A stretch of DNA of 64,000 nt from Mastigias papua. Its lineage: Eukaryota; Cnidaria; Scyphozoa; Rhizostomeae; Mastigiidae. The stretch's first letter is position 1; every line of letters starts with the position of its first letter. The stretch lies in the NCBI GenBank assembly GCA_964019165.1, contig OZ025272.1, positions 15,317,593 through 15,381,592 of the forward strand, in the 5' to 3' direction. The notes under the pieces were generated by a model, which was given only the letters and a program-made list of their open reading frames with translations, was not told the DNA's origin and searched no databases. The position numbers and the translations under genes were made by a program. Shown one piece after another: positions 48,701 through 61,772 of the stretch.

Positions 48701-51176
48701 AATTGTTGTTTGGAGTGTTCTCTTGTATGGATTGGAGACATGGTCAATAAAAACAGAAGATATTAGAAGGATAGAGGCATTTGAAATGTGGGTCTGGAGA
48801 AGGATGGAAAAGGTAAGCTGGGTAGAATGGAAAACAAATGAAGATGTGTTGATAATGGCAGATGAAAAAAGAGAACTGTTGGAAAGAATAACTAAAACTA
48901 AAAAGAGATGGATTGGACACATTTCCCGTGGTAATGGCTTGTTGAAGGAAGTAATAGAGGGTAGAACAGATGGAAGAAGACCTAAAGGAAGTAAAAGGGA
49001 TCAGAATGATAAATGAAGTAAAAGGGGATGGGTATGCTAACATGAAAAGAAGGGCTGACAACAGAGAGATCTGGTGAAGCTAGATGCCAAGAAGGACCTG
49101 TCGGCAGACATAACACAATATATATAAACAATTATAAGCAACTGAGATTTATAATCAAAAAAGCCCTTACATAGAAAATCAATCAAACAGCATGACTTTG
49201 ATGCATGGCTAAACTGGAAAAATATTCAATTTAGATAAGAATCATCAATAGTGATGAACTGAAGCCTGGCCACAATAGAAACACCTCTCTTGATCTTTAG
49301 GACATATAAAATATCATAGTTAATATATTTTTGGCCTGTCATGCTATGATGGCTAAACAGGGGTAAAACAAGACAAAGCTATCTGTGTAAAGTAGAATGA
49401 AGACTAAGAGCAAACCTGCGTCAACATCTTGCTGGATCATGCCCTGCAGAATGACAAAGTGGAAGGCATCAATATATAAAATGGAAATGCTATGAATTTA
49501 TAAAAGCCAGCTGAGATTACACTATGTAATCTATGTGATATGAGGTGATGTACAGATCAAGCCAGTTATAGGATGAGGGGACAGAAAGTTTCAAATGGTC
49601 TATTTGCCATCACGGCAGTTCAATTATAATAGACAAACTGAACAACAACATGCATGCTACAATGTATGGCTTCTAGAGCAGTCAACTTGGGCCTGACAAC
49701 CTAGATATATACAAATCAAACATCAATACATAATTCAGACTAAAACTCAGAAAATGAAAAATACTGGTGGAATGTTCACATAATACATACTCTGTCTGGG
49801 CATTCCAACAAATGGCGCTGATACTCTGCTGCTGGGACAAAATGTATCTGACTAAAAGTGCAAACCTTAAGCCCATGGTTTCCATGATTCTATAAATGAA
49901 CAATGGGAATAGCTTATCAACAGGTTACTTTACATGCTACAGAAATTGCTTGGTTAAAAAAGAAATGATGTGCTTGTGGACCTAATCAACATCTGCCAAT
50001 CATTATTTATATGAAAGCTGCAGAGTATATCAAAGCATATATAGGAAAAAGAGAAGAGTAAGAAGAAAGAAAAAAGTTATGAAATAGCCTTGCACATTGG
50101 ATAAAGATTGTGCTTGATGGGAACAGTAAAGAGGGCACTGATAAAAATAAAGATAAAAGACAATAGCTGCTAAGAAATCTCATCTAATGTCCAAAAGCTG
50201 TACAATTGAAACATTAATATGCTATACAATATATACACTGACAGTGAACAAAAGCTGAAGTGTAAAACAGAACCCAAAGCAAAGTTGCCAACAGACATAT
50301 GTTGCCATGCTAGACAAGAAACTTTCCAGCATAGTTGTAATATCTTGCGTGGGCACTAGGATACCTGTTTTTCCTTCTTGGACAAGCAAAACCTTTCAAG
50401 AAATTAACTCACTATGAAATTCGATGTATGTGAAAAGGCATATGAAAAATGTTTAACAAGAAACATAATAAAGGAACATGGCTTTCTTATAATCACAAGT
50501 AGAATAAGTCCATTTGACTTTTCTAATATCTGTATCAGGTCTACACAGACAAGGTAGAATTCTTTATTCAAATGAACACTTTGAATACGTCAAAATGAAG
50601 TCCAGACAATGAAGTCGTAAACACTTCTGTTTGCTGGCCAGGTCAAACGCTAAAAAAACACGAGGATGCACAGTAATGACAGTTTTCAAGTAGAAACAAA
50701 ATCTGTCTAATTTTCCAGTTGGACAGATGATATGCTTCAAGATCTATTGTTATCCCTCGGCCAGTTTTCATTCTCTGGTGGTGGTGAGGGGAAGTTGAAC
50801 AATCTACTGCATTCTACTGTCATGTTTGTTTTGGTCGTGACTCCCATGCATTTGTCGTTTCATTTTCAGATATACAATACATGACATAATGTCTGATATC
50901 GTACGATCTGATAATGATTTGATATATGCAATAGGAAACGTTATATGATATATTATACAATATGAAACTAAAAATGATAAAGATTTCCGGTGGCTGTGCG
51001 CTTCCTGCAGCCATTTGGCCTAGATGAACGGAACTTGTGCGTCTTACCTTTAGACATTTTAAGATATGCTGATTGAACGAGCATGCTTTTACAATATGAA
51101 CAGGATCAAAAGGACAGGCAAACAGCTTTTCCGGGTCCTCGTTTGAAGCTGGGACAATTGTACTGTAACCCTTCAT
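43373..51176 (-). CDS. Two CHHC (GTSF1/U11-48K-type) zinc fingers plus dsRNA-binding domain protein (11 exons)
   Basis: Exons: 51048-51176, 49791-49889, 49416-49443, 48312-48398, 47971-48103, 47590-47685, 46276-46364, 45293-45511, 44526-44818, 43902-43953, 43373-43419; 1272 nt, 423 residues, all phases consistent. Finger 1: C21-x5-H27-x9-H37-x3-C41 (starts CPFDPVH). Finger 2: C53-x5-H59-x9-H69-x3-C73 (ends YQRHLLEC). An acidic linker with W103, W112 and W157 follows (for example PESTEDWDDE). After a basic segment (QKKNYRRKYNKQKEK) comes a dsRBD at about 223-290, whose C-terminal helix reads KTKKSAAQSAAEEAL. The last 15 residues start GGRGRGRG. CHHC fingers bind RNA in U11-48K, TRMT13 and GTSF1; GTSF1 pairs two of them with an acidic Trp tail that contacts PIWI. 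Function is inferred as RNA binding, possibly in the piRNA pathway. I do not recognise a named orthologue. Confidence 0.88.
44866..44922. repeat. (TCAA)n microsatellite
   Basis: About 13 TCAA units in the intron directly upstream (coding strand) of exon 44526-44818. Confidence 0.95.
48448..48698. repeat. (TA)n and (GT)n microsatellites
   Basis: (TA)n at about 48448-48535 and (GT)n at about 48598-48698, separated by about 60 bp. They lie in an intron of the CHHC-dsRBD gene, directly before a LINE relic. Confidence 0.97.
48717..49075 (+). mobile_element. Non-LTR retrotransposon reverse-transcriptase 3' fragment
   Basis: The frame reads LLYGLETWSIKTEDIRRIEA, FEMWVWRRMEKVSWVEWKTN, KKRWIGHISRGNGLLKEVIE, the common C-terminal stretch of LINE polyproteins. 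After PKGSKR the homology continues in another frame (GDGYANMKRRADNREIW), so there is a frameshift near 48990. It is a dead, 5'-truncated copy, opposite in strand to the host gene and inside its intron. Confidence 0.8.
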
Positions 51177-51756
51177 TTTCTTTCCTTCGCAATGATGCTA
51201 CAGAACTCTGTTGTGATATTTGCCTGGGATTTCCCTATGCACTGCGTTGTTTTTCAAACCATGTTTCAAACGCATGCGTCATAATCAAATCGAGGTCAGA
51301 ACAGGAAAAACCAGATATGCGAAATGGCAACTACTGTATAATGGCATTTGGTCAATTTTACTGTTAAAAGCACGGTCGCCCCACCCCACCCCACCCAACC
51401 CCTAATGATTTCAAAAAAGTGACACTTGGGTGCAGCCATTCCATTTCATTGCTATAGCAGGCACGTGGCTACGAAGGGGGTACAAACGTTTTATTTCTTA
51501 GAAGATTGTGAAAGTGTAATGATATCTGGAAATAATGGGCTGTTGCAAGCATGTACCCTCCACTACCCCATCTACAATATTTCTCACTCAAAAATCAGCC
51601 CAAATATCTTCCGATTACTCGGCAGTGAATTGGGAATCGTTCAAAGCCTAAAGTAGGTCCACATAGGAGGTAGGCTGTAACAAGAGGCAAGGAAACACAA
51701 ATCAATTGAAATATGGTAGCAATCTATGCTATATATTACAAATGTACAATGGGGTT
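51177..51756. promoter_or_regulatory. Short intergenic spacer: ANKRD 3' end and CHHC-dsRBD promoter
   Basis: Only 580 bp separate the ANKRD stop from the CHHC-dsRBD start, both on the minus strand. The spacer must hold the ANKRD polyadenylation region (AATAAA on minus at about 51490-51495) and the promoter of the next gene. No TATA box is evident. Confidence 0.5.
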
Positions 51757-54700
51757 TCACGAGAATATTATGGAACTAAGTCTTTGTGCTGTAAAGTACT
51801 TTTTCCGTAAAAGTTCTTCCTTGCCAAGACAACTGGTTTTCTCGAATGATATCTGGTGTTCACAAGAAGACAACTCTTGCTGGTGCCTTTTAATCATCTC
51901 CTCCTTTGAAATAAGAATACGAATACAAGTTAAGAAATTCCACTGATATCTAAAACATAACTGCCTTTGATATAAAAATTAGCAACAAAGCAGCGACAAG
52001 GATAATACTGTTGTAATTAAAAGTGTGAAGCGATGATTGTTGAAAATTGAAGGTATATCAACAAAATAAAAGCAGACCAAAGTCAACGCTAAATTCTCCA
52101 TGAATTTGAGCTAAAGCTATCGAAAACTAAGTTACCTCTTTTTTAACAAACTTGTCGAGAACTTCCTGTATAGATTTCTTCTTTAATTCTTCCATTTGGT
52201 CTTCGCTGAGGTTTGGTTGCGTCCTTTTATTATGATTTGTAGCCTGAAGGAATGAGTAACATAACCAGAGAATGAATACAACAATCATAATGATTCTTTT
52301 TATAAGAAACCTATTGGAAGGTGTAGGGCTACAAGTCTCTTAATCTTTTCTGAGCGTTCTAGGTCTGACAGTTTCTTAACAGCTTCTCAATTTGACATTT
52401 AAATTGGACGTAGTATTCACCTTGTTGTGTGAATTTGTCCACATCTTGTTATATATTTCGGCCCACTTTTCCGTCAATATTTGACGTTCCATACTCTGAA
52501 GAGTGTCAGGCGAAAAAGTGTTTTCAGTACGATAAAAGAATGTAAACCCCCGATTATTGGGAAATGTGCTGAATAGTTTCGAATGCGAACAGTGTAGTGC
52601 GATGTTCATGGAGTCCTTGACGTCAAGTAACAACAAATAAACCGAAGACATCATCTGCCGCAAAGATAAAACATGTGCCCTATGGACCTAACAAACATTT
52701 AGTTTTTCATTGCGAAACTACTGTGAACTAGCATAGCCGCCAAATGTTTGAGAGCTCTGATCAGATCTATTTTCTCCCAAGCTACTCGACCAATCATCGT
52801 GCAAAATGGGCCTAAATTTAGCTATGGATGTGGACAGCAATTGCGGTCAGAATCCTGCATATTGATTGGCTAATCAAGTTGAAAGTAAGCAAACATGATC
52901 AGAGATCTCAAATATTTCGCGACCATGCTCTGCGAAGGACATAAGAACAAGTCTGATGTCATATACACACAGTGATAATACTGCAAGTGGACTTACAAAC
53001 TTTGAATACTGTTCCATTCTTTGATACATTATCGCCGAGCATGCGTTTATTGCCTTTTTATTGCCACACGTTCTTCGGTATCTGCTTTCTACGCGGATTA
53101 ATTCTTGTTCCATACACAAATGTAATCGTTTCTAAACAATAATATACCCCCATTTCAGATCAACCTTTTTACATATCATTCATCATTCTGTATCATAACA
53201 AAATACTAGTATAATTAGAATCATAATATTAACATAGTAATAACCTTTTATCGTACAATGTTTTTCTTTTGCTATATATGGCATTTTCTCTGATAAACGC
53301 CGAACTCAAAAGTAGGGTCTTGTAATAAATACCACAGCATTTACTAGAGGAAACAAGGTATTCGTATACCAGAGTAGCTTTTTTGTTGTTGTTTTTCTAC
53401 CAAGCTTGCCAATACAATAATAGTCGCAGATGGACTTGTAAATCAAACTTCCGATCTTGATTCGATTTTCAAGCCCTAATAGTAGAAGGGCTAAAATCAA
53501 ATGAAAGATCGGAAGTTTTAAAACAATCATTCTTTTTGATAAGAAACATACCATTTCCACAATGTGATCCTGCCTTAATTCATCTATTCTTGCGTCATTG
53601 ATTTTTTCTTCCTACGAGTAGGCGCAAAGGTGCGTTAAACCTTGCACAAAGACAGAGAGACGTTGGCAATATTGATTTACATAGATGTGAAATTGAACAT
53701 CATCTTCTAACAAAAGAACCATTCAGTGTATGCTTAACTTTTATTCAGAATTCCAAGGACAAATTCTGGTGCCATTCTAATAATTTATACCACCGGGATG
53801 TAGGTCTGCTTGCACAATGCAAGATACAGAAACACCATAAAATTGATGAGATATAACAGCGTTTTCATTACTAGACCAAATGAAGTGATATTTGGAAACA
53901 TGTATATCAGAATGATAAGCGAAAAGATTTCATCCATATATGATACATAGCTGGCATATACAATGGCTCTATGGCTCTACCACAAATAACCACATCATGA
54001 TTTCACAATATTCAATAAATCTTTATATAAACTGGATTCAAAAAAAGTGGCCAAATAGACATCAACAAAGCAAACAAGGCCTACGAAACAATCAATAACA
54101 TTTCCTAAATTATGGCATGAAAATTGCTCTACAGCATGACACTTAAAGAGGATAACTCTTCATTCAACCATTCAGAAAAGACATTAGTTCACAATCCTTG
54201 AATTTTCGTCAAGAAATTTGGCTGGACCCTCTATGAAAATCAAATTTAACTGCAAGTTGAATAAATAAATTTGCAATTCAAACCTCGTTATCGATTTCTG
54301 CCTCAGCTTGGTGGTAATTTCCATTCATTACAGTAAAATTTCTAAACTGCAGGGGAAGATCCGGCTTTGAGTAGCCGTACTCAGTGAGCAGCGCTTTTCT
54401 CCAGGTTGTTGGTGATGACATAAAATTGGCCTTCTTTTTAAGTCGATCTCGGCTACTTTCCTCGGAAAATCTCGTCTCTTTCGACGTATGACTGTCGTTT
54501 GAAACATCGTTAATCATTCCTTCGCCTCCGTAAGTATCGACACCTGCGACTGATGTATCCATGGATTTTTCTCTACTAAGGATACAACTGGATATGGAGT
54601 TCAAGTCTATATCTGCAACAACCTGCGCGATTCCTCTTGGTTCTAAGTCTACGGTGCGCGACCTAGCAAATAACGGTCTTGCAACCTCCGTATCCTGGTG

Positions 54701-57700
54701 AGAAACAGGGGGGCTTGTTTTGACAACACCAGGATCAACTGATAGTGGTCTCTCCTCCTTCCCAATCACTATTTTGCTATCCGCAATATTCTCAGTTGCA
54801 GTCTCAGCCATTGAAACGCAAGTGGTACTTATCGATGGTGTAGATGGAATACACTGGGTTTCTGAATGGAAAGCTTGTCGTCCAGACTCATCCAATTCCT
54901 CTTGAGTCCGACTTATACTTCCCGGCAATACCTTGTGACTGTCGCCCTCTGTCACAGCAGATTGTCTCATTGTACTATCTGCTTGAGTTAAATTCCTCAC
55001 GTGCTCGTCTCCTTCCTGGCTTAAATCCTCAGCTATTTCCATAGAAATATTTACTATATGTTTCTCCTCTTCAGATAGCTCGGACACAAAACTTCTACTA
55101 CTCAATCGCTGGATTTTTTCATTTATCTGTTCACTTAACATAGTGAAATCATGCCCGGTCATCCTCACGGCCGGATACTCGTGTGTCCCTGAGAGCTTGC
55201 TTTCCTGCATCGAGGCTTCGTGTCCGTTGATTTCTTGAGTGAGCATTTTCAAGGTATCTTCAGGATGCGACAATTCTCTGATGTCGATGTCCGTCTCCTC
55301 AAGTTTTGTGCCATGAAAAGGTCCGAGGTGATCTTCGAAATCGCTACCAGCTCCTAGTTCACTCAATTTATCAAGAAGTAATGGACTTCCATGATCTTCA
55401 TTCTTAGGTTCTTCTTCTGTGATGCTCTTCTCCTTGGCGTCCACATCACCACCATCGTCATTTGCATTCTCATCTTGCACAACAATAGGCTTTTCTTCAT
55501 CAGCCACTTCTTCAAGCTTTTCATTTCGATTATCTGCAATGCTTTCAATGGTCTCCTTCTCAATGCTCTGAGTCTCAGTCGGGTCTGCTTCCGAAAATAT
55601 TTCACTAGTTTTTGGGGCATTGCATGTTGCATCAATATCTTCAGAAGTTGTCTCAAACGTCTTTTGTGATGTCTGCGGAGAATCCATTGAAGTTGCATCA
55701 CTTGCTTCAAAAGCAACCTTCCCTAAAGGCTCGAGTTGAAATGACGGATCTCCTTTGGATTCAATAGGTTTTTCAGATACATTGTCATCTACTCTAGAAC
55801 AGTCCTTATCTTTAACCGGGCTGTCATCAATAGAAACGCCTCTGTTCTCTTCATTTTCAACATGTTCAAGGACATTATCATCCTGTACGATAGGCAAAGT
55901 CGTAGGCTCTTCGAAGGCTCTTTTTGACACAGGTTCAACTGATTGCATACTTACTGATTTCATCTCTGAAGTTACCGTCATCTGGCTGTCTTGCGAATCC
56001 AATTTCTTTTCTTTTTGAAGATTTTCTTTCGGCTCCATTGGCTTGACTGCCTTCTTTGGCTTACCATCTTTTGAATGAACTTTCTTGTGCTCCTTTGGTT
56101 TTGACAGTCTCTGCATCTTTACAGGGGAAGGCAAGCCAAAATCCCAAATTTTCAAGTCGACTTCCTTGCTTTTCACTGGTGTCCTATGCTCTTTTTTAAC
56201 GGTACTTTTACCATCATTAGCATCTTTTATAGGTGAAACCTTAGCTGCACCGTCGATTTGTTTTGATTCTTTCTCCCGACTGGAATTCACTTTGCTCTCC
56301 TTTCCATCTTTGTTCACCACTTTTTTATGTTCCTTCGCTCCTTTTCTTTCAAAGTCTTTGTTCTGCTGATCATTATCCCTCTTCAAATCTATTTTATCTT
56401 CTTTGAGTCCTCTAGTCAAATTCTTAATTTCTTGCTGAGACTTACTAACTTTTTCACGTAACTTTCCAATCGATTCCATGAGCTTTGTCCCATCGCCACC
56501 AAAACCTTTCGAATCCCTATCTGTCTCTTTGACTTTTTCTGTACTTTTACTCAACGCTTCAGCTTTACTGGTTTGCTCCTTCCTGCTCTTTTTCATTGAG
56601 TCTGATCCCAATTTTACCTTTTTAGAATGCACCTTTTGACTATTAGATAGATCTTTATTAATGCTTTCAGATCCTCTCTCTTTTCTTGATTCCTTTGTCT
56701 TCTCCTTGTCACTTACACTTCGCGCTATCTCATTGATACCACTCCCAGGTTCCTCACTTCTCCTCGAAGTTGAACATGAGTTAGATTCACTCTTTGAACT
56801 GTCTACTCGTAGCGATTTGTGCCAGCTTTCTCTCTTCTCATCACCAACATTACGCGATATTTGTTTTAAACCTGTAACAGAGCTTTTCTCTTTAATCGGC
56901 TTTGATTTTGATGTAACGGGGCTTGAGCCTGTCTTACAGTACTCTTCCTTTTTACTTTCCGGTTGTTCATTCTTTAAACAGACAGTTAGTCCACCATTCG
57001 CAACGCTTTCATCAGAGTAACAGCGCGACTTTAAGGACTGTGATTCGTCAATGCTCTCCTCCTCTTTTACTGTTTTAGCAATTTTTTCGCCAACCTCAAG
57101 ATCACACCGCTTAGATTTCTTCTTCTTCATTTTCTTTAGAATTTTTGGACTCCCGTCTTCCAGTTCAATATCATGCCTCCCAAAACTTGCATCAACGTCT
57201 AATTTTCTTTCACATAAATCCGATGATTTGATAGGCTTTTCTCCAGTCCATTCTGTCTCTTTTAGTCTCTTTACAACAGGCAGTAAACTTGCCTCTTTTC
57301 TCCTCACCAAATCTAATTGAGAAGCTTCTTTCAAAGCATCTAACGAGCCACTATGTTTCTTTCCTTCTAAAACTGTTTGTTTATTTGCTGATTCACGTGA
57401 CAAGCAATCTTCCCAAGAACTTTCTGACTTCTTTTTCTTCCGTCTCTTAATAATAACCTCTATGCTATCTGAATTTTTATCTTTTATATTTTTTTTACCA
57501 AGCTTTGTGCCATCATGTTTAGAATCATTTGTCAAAGTGCTCTTGTATTCTTCCTGTATAATTTTCTCCGCATCCACTTTACGAGTCATGTCATTTTCGC
57601 CCTCTTCAAATCTCTTATGTAACACGCTACATTCCGTAGCATCATCGACAACTATTGCATTAGCTAACAAACTGTCCTTCTGATCAACCCTACCCTCCAT

Positions 57701-60700
57701 CTCTACTGTTCCCACTTTCAAAACGTGGTCTGCATCCTGCAAAGGACCTTGCGCAGCAAATTTATCAAACGCATTTGTGAATATATTTGCACGAAACATG
57801 TCACTTGTTACATTACTCCGTTTCCTCTCGTCATTCCCATCATCCGCTTCGGCATCTGAAATATCACTTATATAAGGATTTTTATCACATGAATCAAGCC
57901 TTTCCCGATCACGTGGGCTGCTTTCATAAAAGCACCCGTCATCTCCTCCGTACGAGACAGAGTCAGCTGCGCCTGGATTAGCTTCCGATGTACTGTCCCT
58001 CTTATCCGCCGAATCTTCACGAGAAGCAGTTTCTCTGCTCTTTCTGTGTGTGAAAGTTTCCTGTTCATTTTGAATCTCCTTTTTGTATTTCCTATGAGAT
58101 TTTTGAATATCTACATTGCTTCCCTGTTTAGCTCTTTTCTTAATCGGGCTTTCTGCTTCATAGCCTCTTTGTGATGTCTTCCTTTTACGCTTCTGCGGTC
58201 GAGAGGCTCTATCACTTGATACCTCTTTCATACTCACAACATTTTTGTCCAGGTTCTCTGAAGAGGTCTTACCACTCTGAGTTTCAGGCGGTGCCCTCTT
58301 AGCTTCTTTGCCTGGCTCATCTTCAAGTTCTTCCTCATGACTAGACAACAAAACTTTTCTCCTCTCTGACTTTTCGGCTTTTGCTAGTCTTTTGCGCTTA
58401 ACCATCTCAGAAATTCTAGAAAGTTCAAGATCATCATCATCACTGTCATCGTTGTCATCTTCATCAGAAATTATCCTCTTCTGCGACGCAGCCGAACGCG
58501 AGGAAGCCTTCCTTCGTTTACGCGAAAGAAATGAACTACTATCATCGTTTTCTTCATCATTAATGTCATTGTCATTATTATCACGCTCACTCCTACAGCG
58601 CTCCGACGTTTTTGAGGTATTTTCGAGTTCTGAGCTCTTCAAACTTGACATATCATCATCTGACGACAGCTCACTTAAAGAATCTTCAGAAAATGTGAAT
58701 GTTTCTAAAAGGAAATAAAACAATTCAATGCTAGCATGACTGGATATATATATTACAGCATAAAACTTTCAACGGGTCTGTTCTCTGTACAAAGTTCATT
58801 GATACATCCAGGGATGGGTTGAGCACCTTTTGTGTATGAAGTGCAGAAAGAAAGATTTCAAAGCCACGCCATTCATAGTACTAGGCAGTGTTCTTTATGA
58901 ACTGGAAGCTCTCTTCTTTACAGTTAGCGCACAAAATTTTAACATCTGTCATAAGTGTATGTTGGTAGACCTAGATAAACAAATCTTGTGAGAGTTCGAT
59001 CTCGTCTGTCTTTCTGAAGCTGTATTATGGAACCACATACTGTTTTAGCCCCATAGAATAGTGATCTATGAACTTAAGGTAGAATATTGAGTGTGTTGCA
59101 CCCCCAAATGGTATGATACACCTACAACTAGGTATATCTTCATTCTAGCACACAATATACACCACCAAGAAGGGTGAACAAGGTATTTCAACCCAGTTAG
59201 CACTAATCCCAGGCTACTTACATACAAGAAAATACAATTACCTCTTTCAAATTTTGTGAGCGAAACATATTCTTCAAGATATTCAGTTATTTCATCTGTT
59301 GATGAGACATCTATTGGATTATCCAAATCTTCATTCTTTCTATGTGGATCTGCACCATATTTTAAAAGGATTTTGACAATCTGAGATGGAGGAAAAAAGA
59401 ATCTTTTGCTAAAAACATGAAGTAATATACGAAATTTCTTCATCAACTAATAAATTTTTTTTTTTTGTTTTTATATATATATACGTCTAAATCTTACAGT
59501 ACAAGAAATAAAAAACACAAAGTACATAAACGATACCGCAGGGAGTATGCTATGCCATATAAACCCTGCGGCCTACACATATAAGGGGTCATTCACCCTT
59601 TACGCAACGCCCCAAAAGGGGAGGGAGGGAGGGAGGGAGGGGCATTTGAATTCCGTTGTAGTTATTGCGAAACCCATATGGGGGCACGCCAACGGAAAAA
59701 ATGTCAAGGGGAAAAAAGGTCGGGAATAAAAAACAAACTAATAAATTCATGTTCTTTGCCCATAATGGAATAATTTTCTTGAAAGTATAGCAAAATCATA
59801 TGACAAAATAAAACTCTCAGCTCACTCCTAAGGCACTCACTATATCAGAGAATCAAGTACAGAGATTTTTGAAAACCAGTCAAATCAAAAATCTGACAAA
59901 AACTACCAATAGCTGTTGTTTAAGGTAAAATGAATTTTCATGAAATACTTAGCCATGGGTAGCTTCGATTGATCACAAAAAATTATCCCTTTAACCACAA
60001 ATTAATCAATTAGAAAATGAAACACAAACCAACATAATAAATGGTTAAAGGGAATTCTATAAGTGAATTCTGCAAGTGAACTTCTTCCTTTATCAAATCT
60101 AAATTCCTGAATCAAGTCCTTCAAAAACATATAAAAGACCAGATTGATCTCTAAAGGTTTTAATGCTGCACACAACAAATCAACATTTCCGACAAAACTT
60201 CTACTTGTTTTCCTAACCTTTAAATGGCCATTTGATGCAGCATCATGCAATGGAGTGTCATCTTCAAGTCCTTTGGCATGAACATCAGCACCAGCTTTCA
60301 GAAGCACCCTAACAATTTTATAGTGTCCTCTGTTGCATGCTTCATGCAATGGTGTCCAACCTTAAGCATAAGTTAGCACCAAATAAAAGCAAAAGTAGAT
60401 ATGTGAACACAACAAATTCTCCTTCAAAACATCAAATAACATCTTATAGATCCCTATAGTAAATGAACACAAATTTTCTAATAACACATTCAACTAGGAT
60501 GACAACTGCAAATTTCTAGCTACCTAAGCCTTCCAAGATAAGCATTTTTACTTCTTCTGTTTCATGTTTATACTTTTGATAGGTCCCAAAGTTACAGTAT
60601 CTATCTGCAGCTCAATCAGTTAATTTTTATAACTATAGATAGTGTATTATTGACTTTACAATTAATTGATAGGCATTGTCACTCAGGCAAGTACAAAATA

Positions 60701-61772
60701 CTTTCGTGGGAGATTTGTATTTGTAGAATTAAATTAAATATATCAGATTTGAAAAAATATTACTATTACCAAGGACCAGCCCCAAACTATTGGAACTTTA
60801 ATACCATCTTATGTATGAGTAGCCTTAGCTCTTATCTTTCTTCTTTTAATTTCATGTTTACATGATGAAATGGCAAAATCTTGAATTATATATTTTCTTT
60901 TTATAGTGAGATGCACGTTTGCAAAGACAAAGTGTATATAATCATAGAACATTAAAAAAAAACTAGGACATTCAAAAAATCTAGGACATTAAAAAAATCA
61001 CATCTCCATTCAATCTAAAGTAAAGTAAATGTAAATAAATGTTCTCAAAACAACAAATCTATTAGAAAGGTTAAATGCAAATCAGAATAAATATAAAGTT
61101 GGTGCTATCCAATAAGCTTTAAAAAACTCATGATATAACCTAGATAAGAGAGTTGGAGAAATATGCCCTAAAACAGCTGCATAATTCATTTGTACCTGCA
61201 TAATCTGTTATGTTAACATCAGCTCCTTTCTTTATGAGGCCTTTGATACTATCTATGTCCCCTTTGATAGCTGCTAAGTGTAATTGGGTTTCACCCCTTT
61301 TGTTTCTCTTGTTTATCTTGTCTGAATCTCCCCTTGATTGTGACTTCTTTGCACTAGACTTCTCAGCAGTTTTTGTTGTTTTTTCTTGTTTACTGTTTTG
61401 CTCTTGATATTCCTTGGCAGTCATCTCCAGCAGGAGTGCCATCTGTTGTCTTTCAGTCAAAGGCATGACTGAAGTCCACAAGTTGTGTTTCTCTGTATGA
61501 AATGATGTAGAGAAAATTAGAAATCAAACTTCTAAATAAGAGTAACTTTGCAATTTTGGACTATCAATTTGAATGAAAACATTATCTACAAGAATGATGA
61601 AGTACAATGACGAAATTCAACATCAGTTCATTTAAAGAACCATGACAATGGTCTGGCATCTATGATACTCAAGGATACGTATCTACGATCATCAAGGTTT
61701 GATTTTTGCATCAAATATATAGTATAAGGCAAAGCAAATTTTCGTACTTTTCGTGTAATTGCTCGTCGTCAT
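51757..61772 (-). CDS. ANKRD11/12-like: Ankyrin repeat domain protein of the ANKRD11/ANKRD12 family (10 exons, N-terminus uncertain)
   Basis: Nuclear chromatin cofactor; the vertebrate proteins bind p160 coactivators and histone deacetylases. Exons: 61748-61772 (tentative), 61196-61492, 60218-60360, 59242-59380, 54284-58704, 53552-53611, 52997-53131, 52421-52654, 52136-52243, 51757-51903; about 1902 residues. The order matches the family: PLTERQQMALL, KINKRNKRGETQLHLAA, then ankyrin repeats (WTPLHEACNRGHYKIV, DDTPLHDAASNGHLKIV), a huge Lys/Ser/Glu-rich exon, and a conserved C-terminal helical region (MEQELIRVESRYRRT, AINACSAI). The long exon ends on a weak donor (GTTTGA), but phase and similarity support the join. 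It is shorter than human ANKRD11 (about 2660), with the loss in the disordered part. A polyadenylation signal (TTTATT on plus) lies at about 51490. Confidence 0.92.
52728..52932. mobile_element. Palindromic MITE, copy 4
   Basis: Starts CATAGCCGCCAAATGTTTGA, followed by GAGCTCTGATCAGATCTATT; the right half carries GATTGGCTAATCAAG and ATGATCAGAGATCTCAAATA. It lies in the ANKRD intron between exons 52997 and 52654. Confidence 0.85.
61748..61772 (-). CDS. Tentative first coding exon of the ANKRD11/12-like gene
   Basis: The exon at 61196-61492 begins in phase 2 with no start codon. This 25-nt stretch starts at ATG, has an in-frame TAG directly before it, encodes MTTSNYTK plus one base, and is followed by a GTACGA donor in the right phase. 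The vertebrate proteins have about 130 residues before the same point, so either the N-terminus is short here or the true exon lies further up, inside or beyond 61773-64000. Confidence 0.35.

Noticed and set aside
55363..58718. Several 60-120-codon frames antisense or out of frame within the long ANKRD exon
   Set aside because: They are shadows of the 1473-codon frame and reflect its skewed codon composition.
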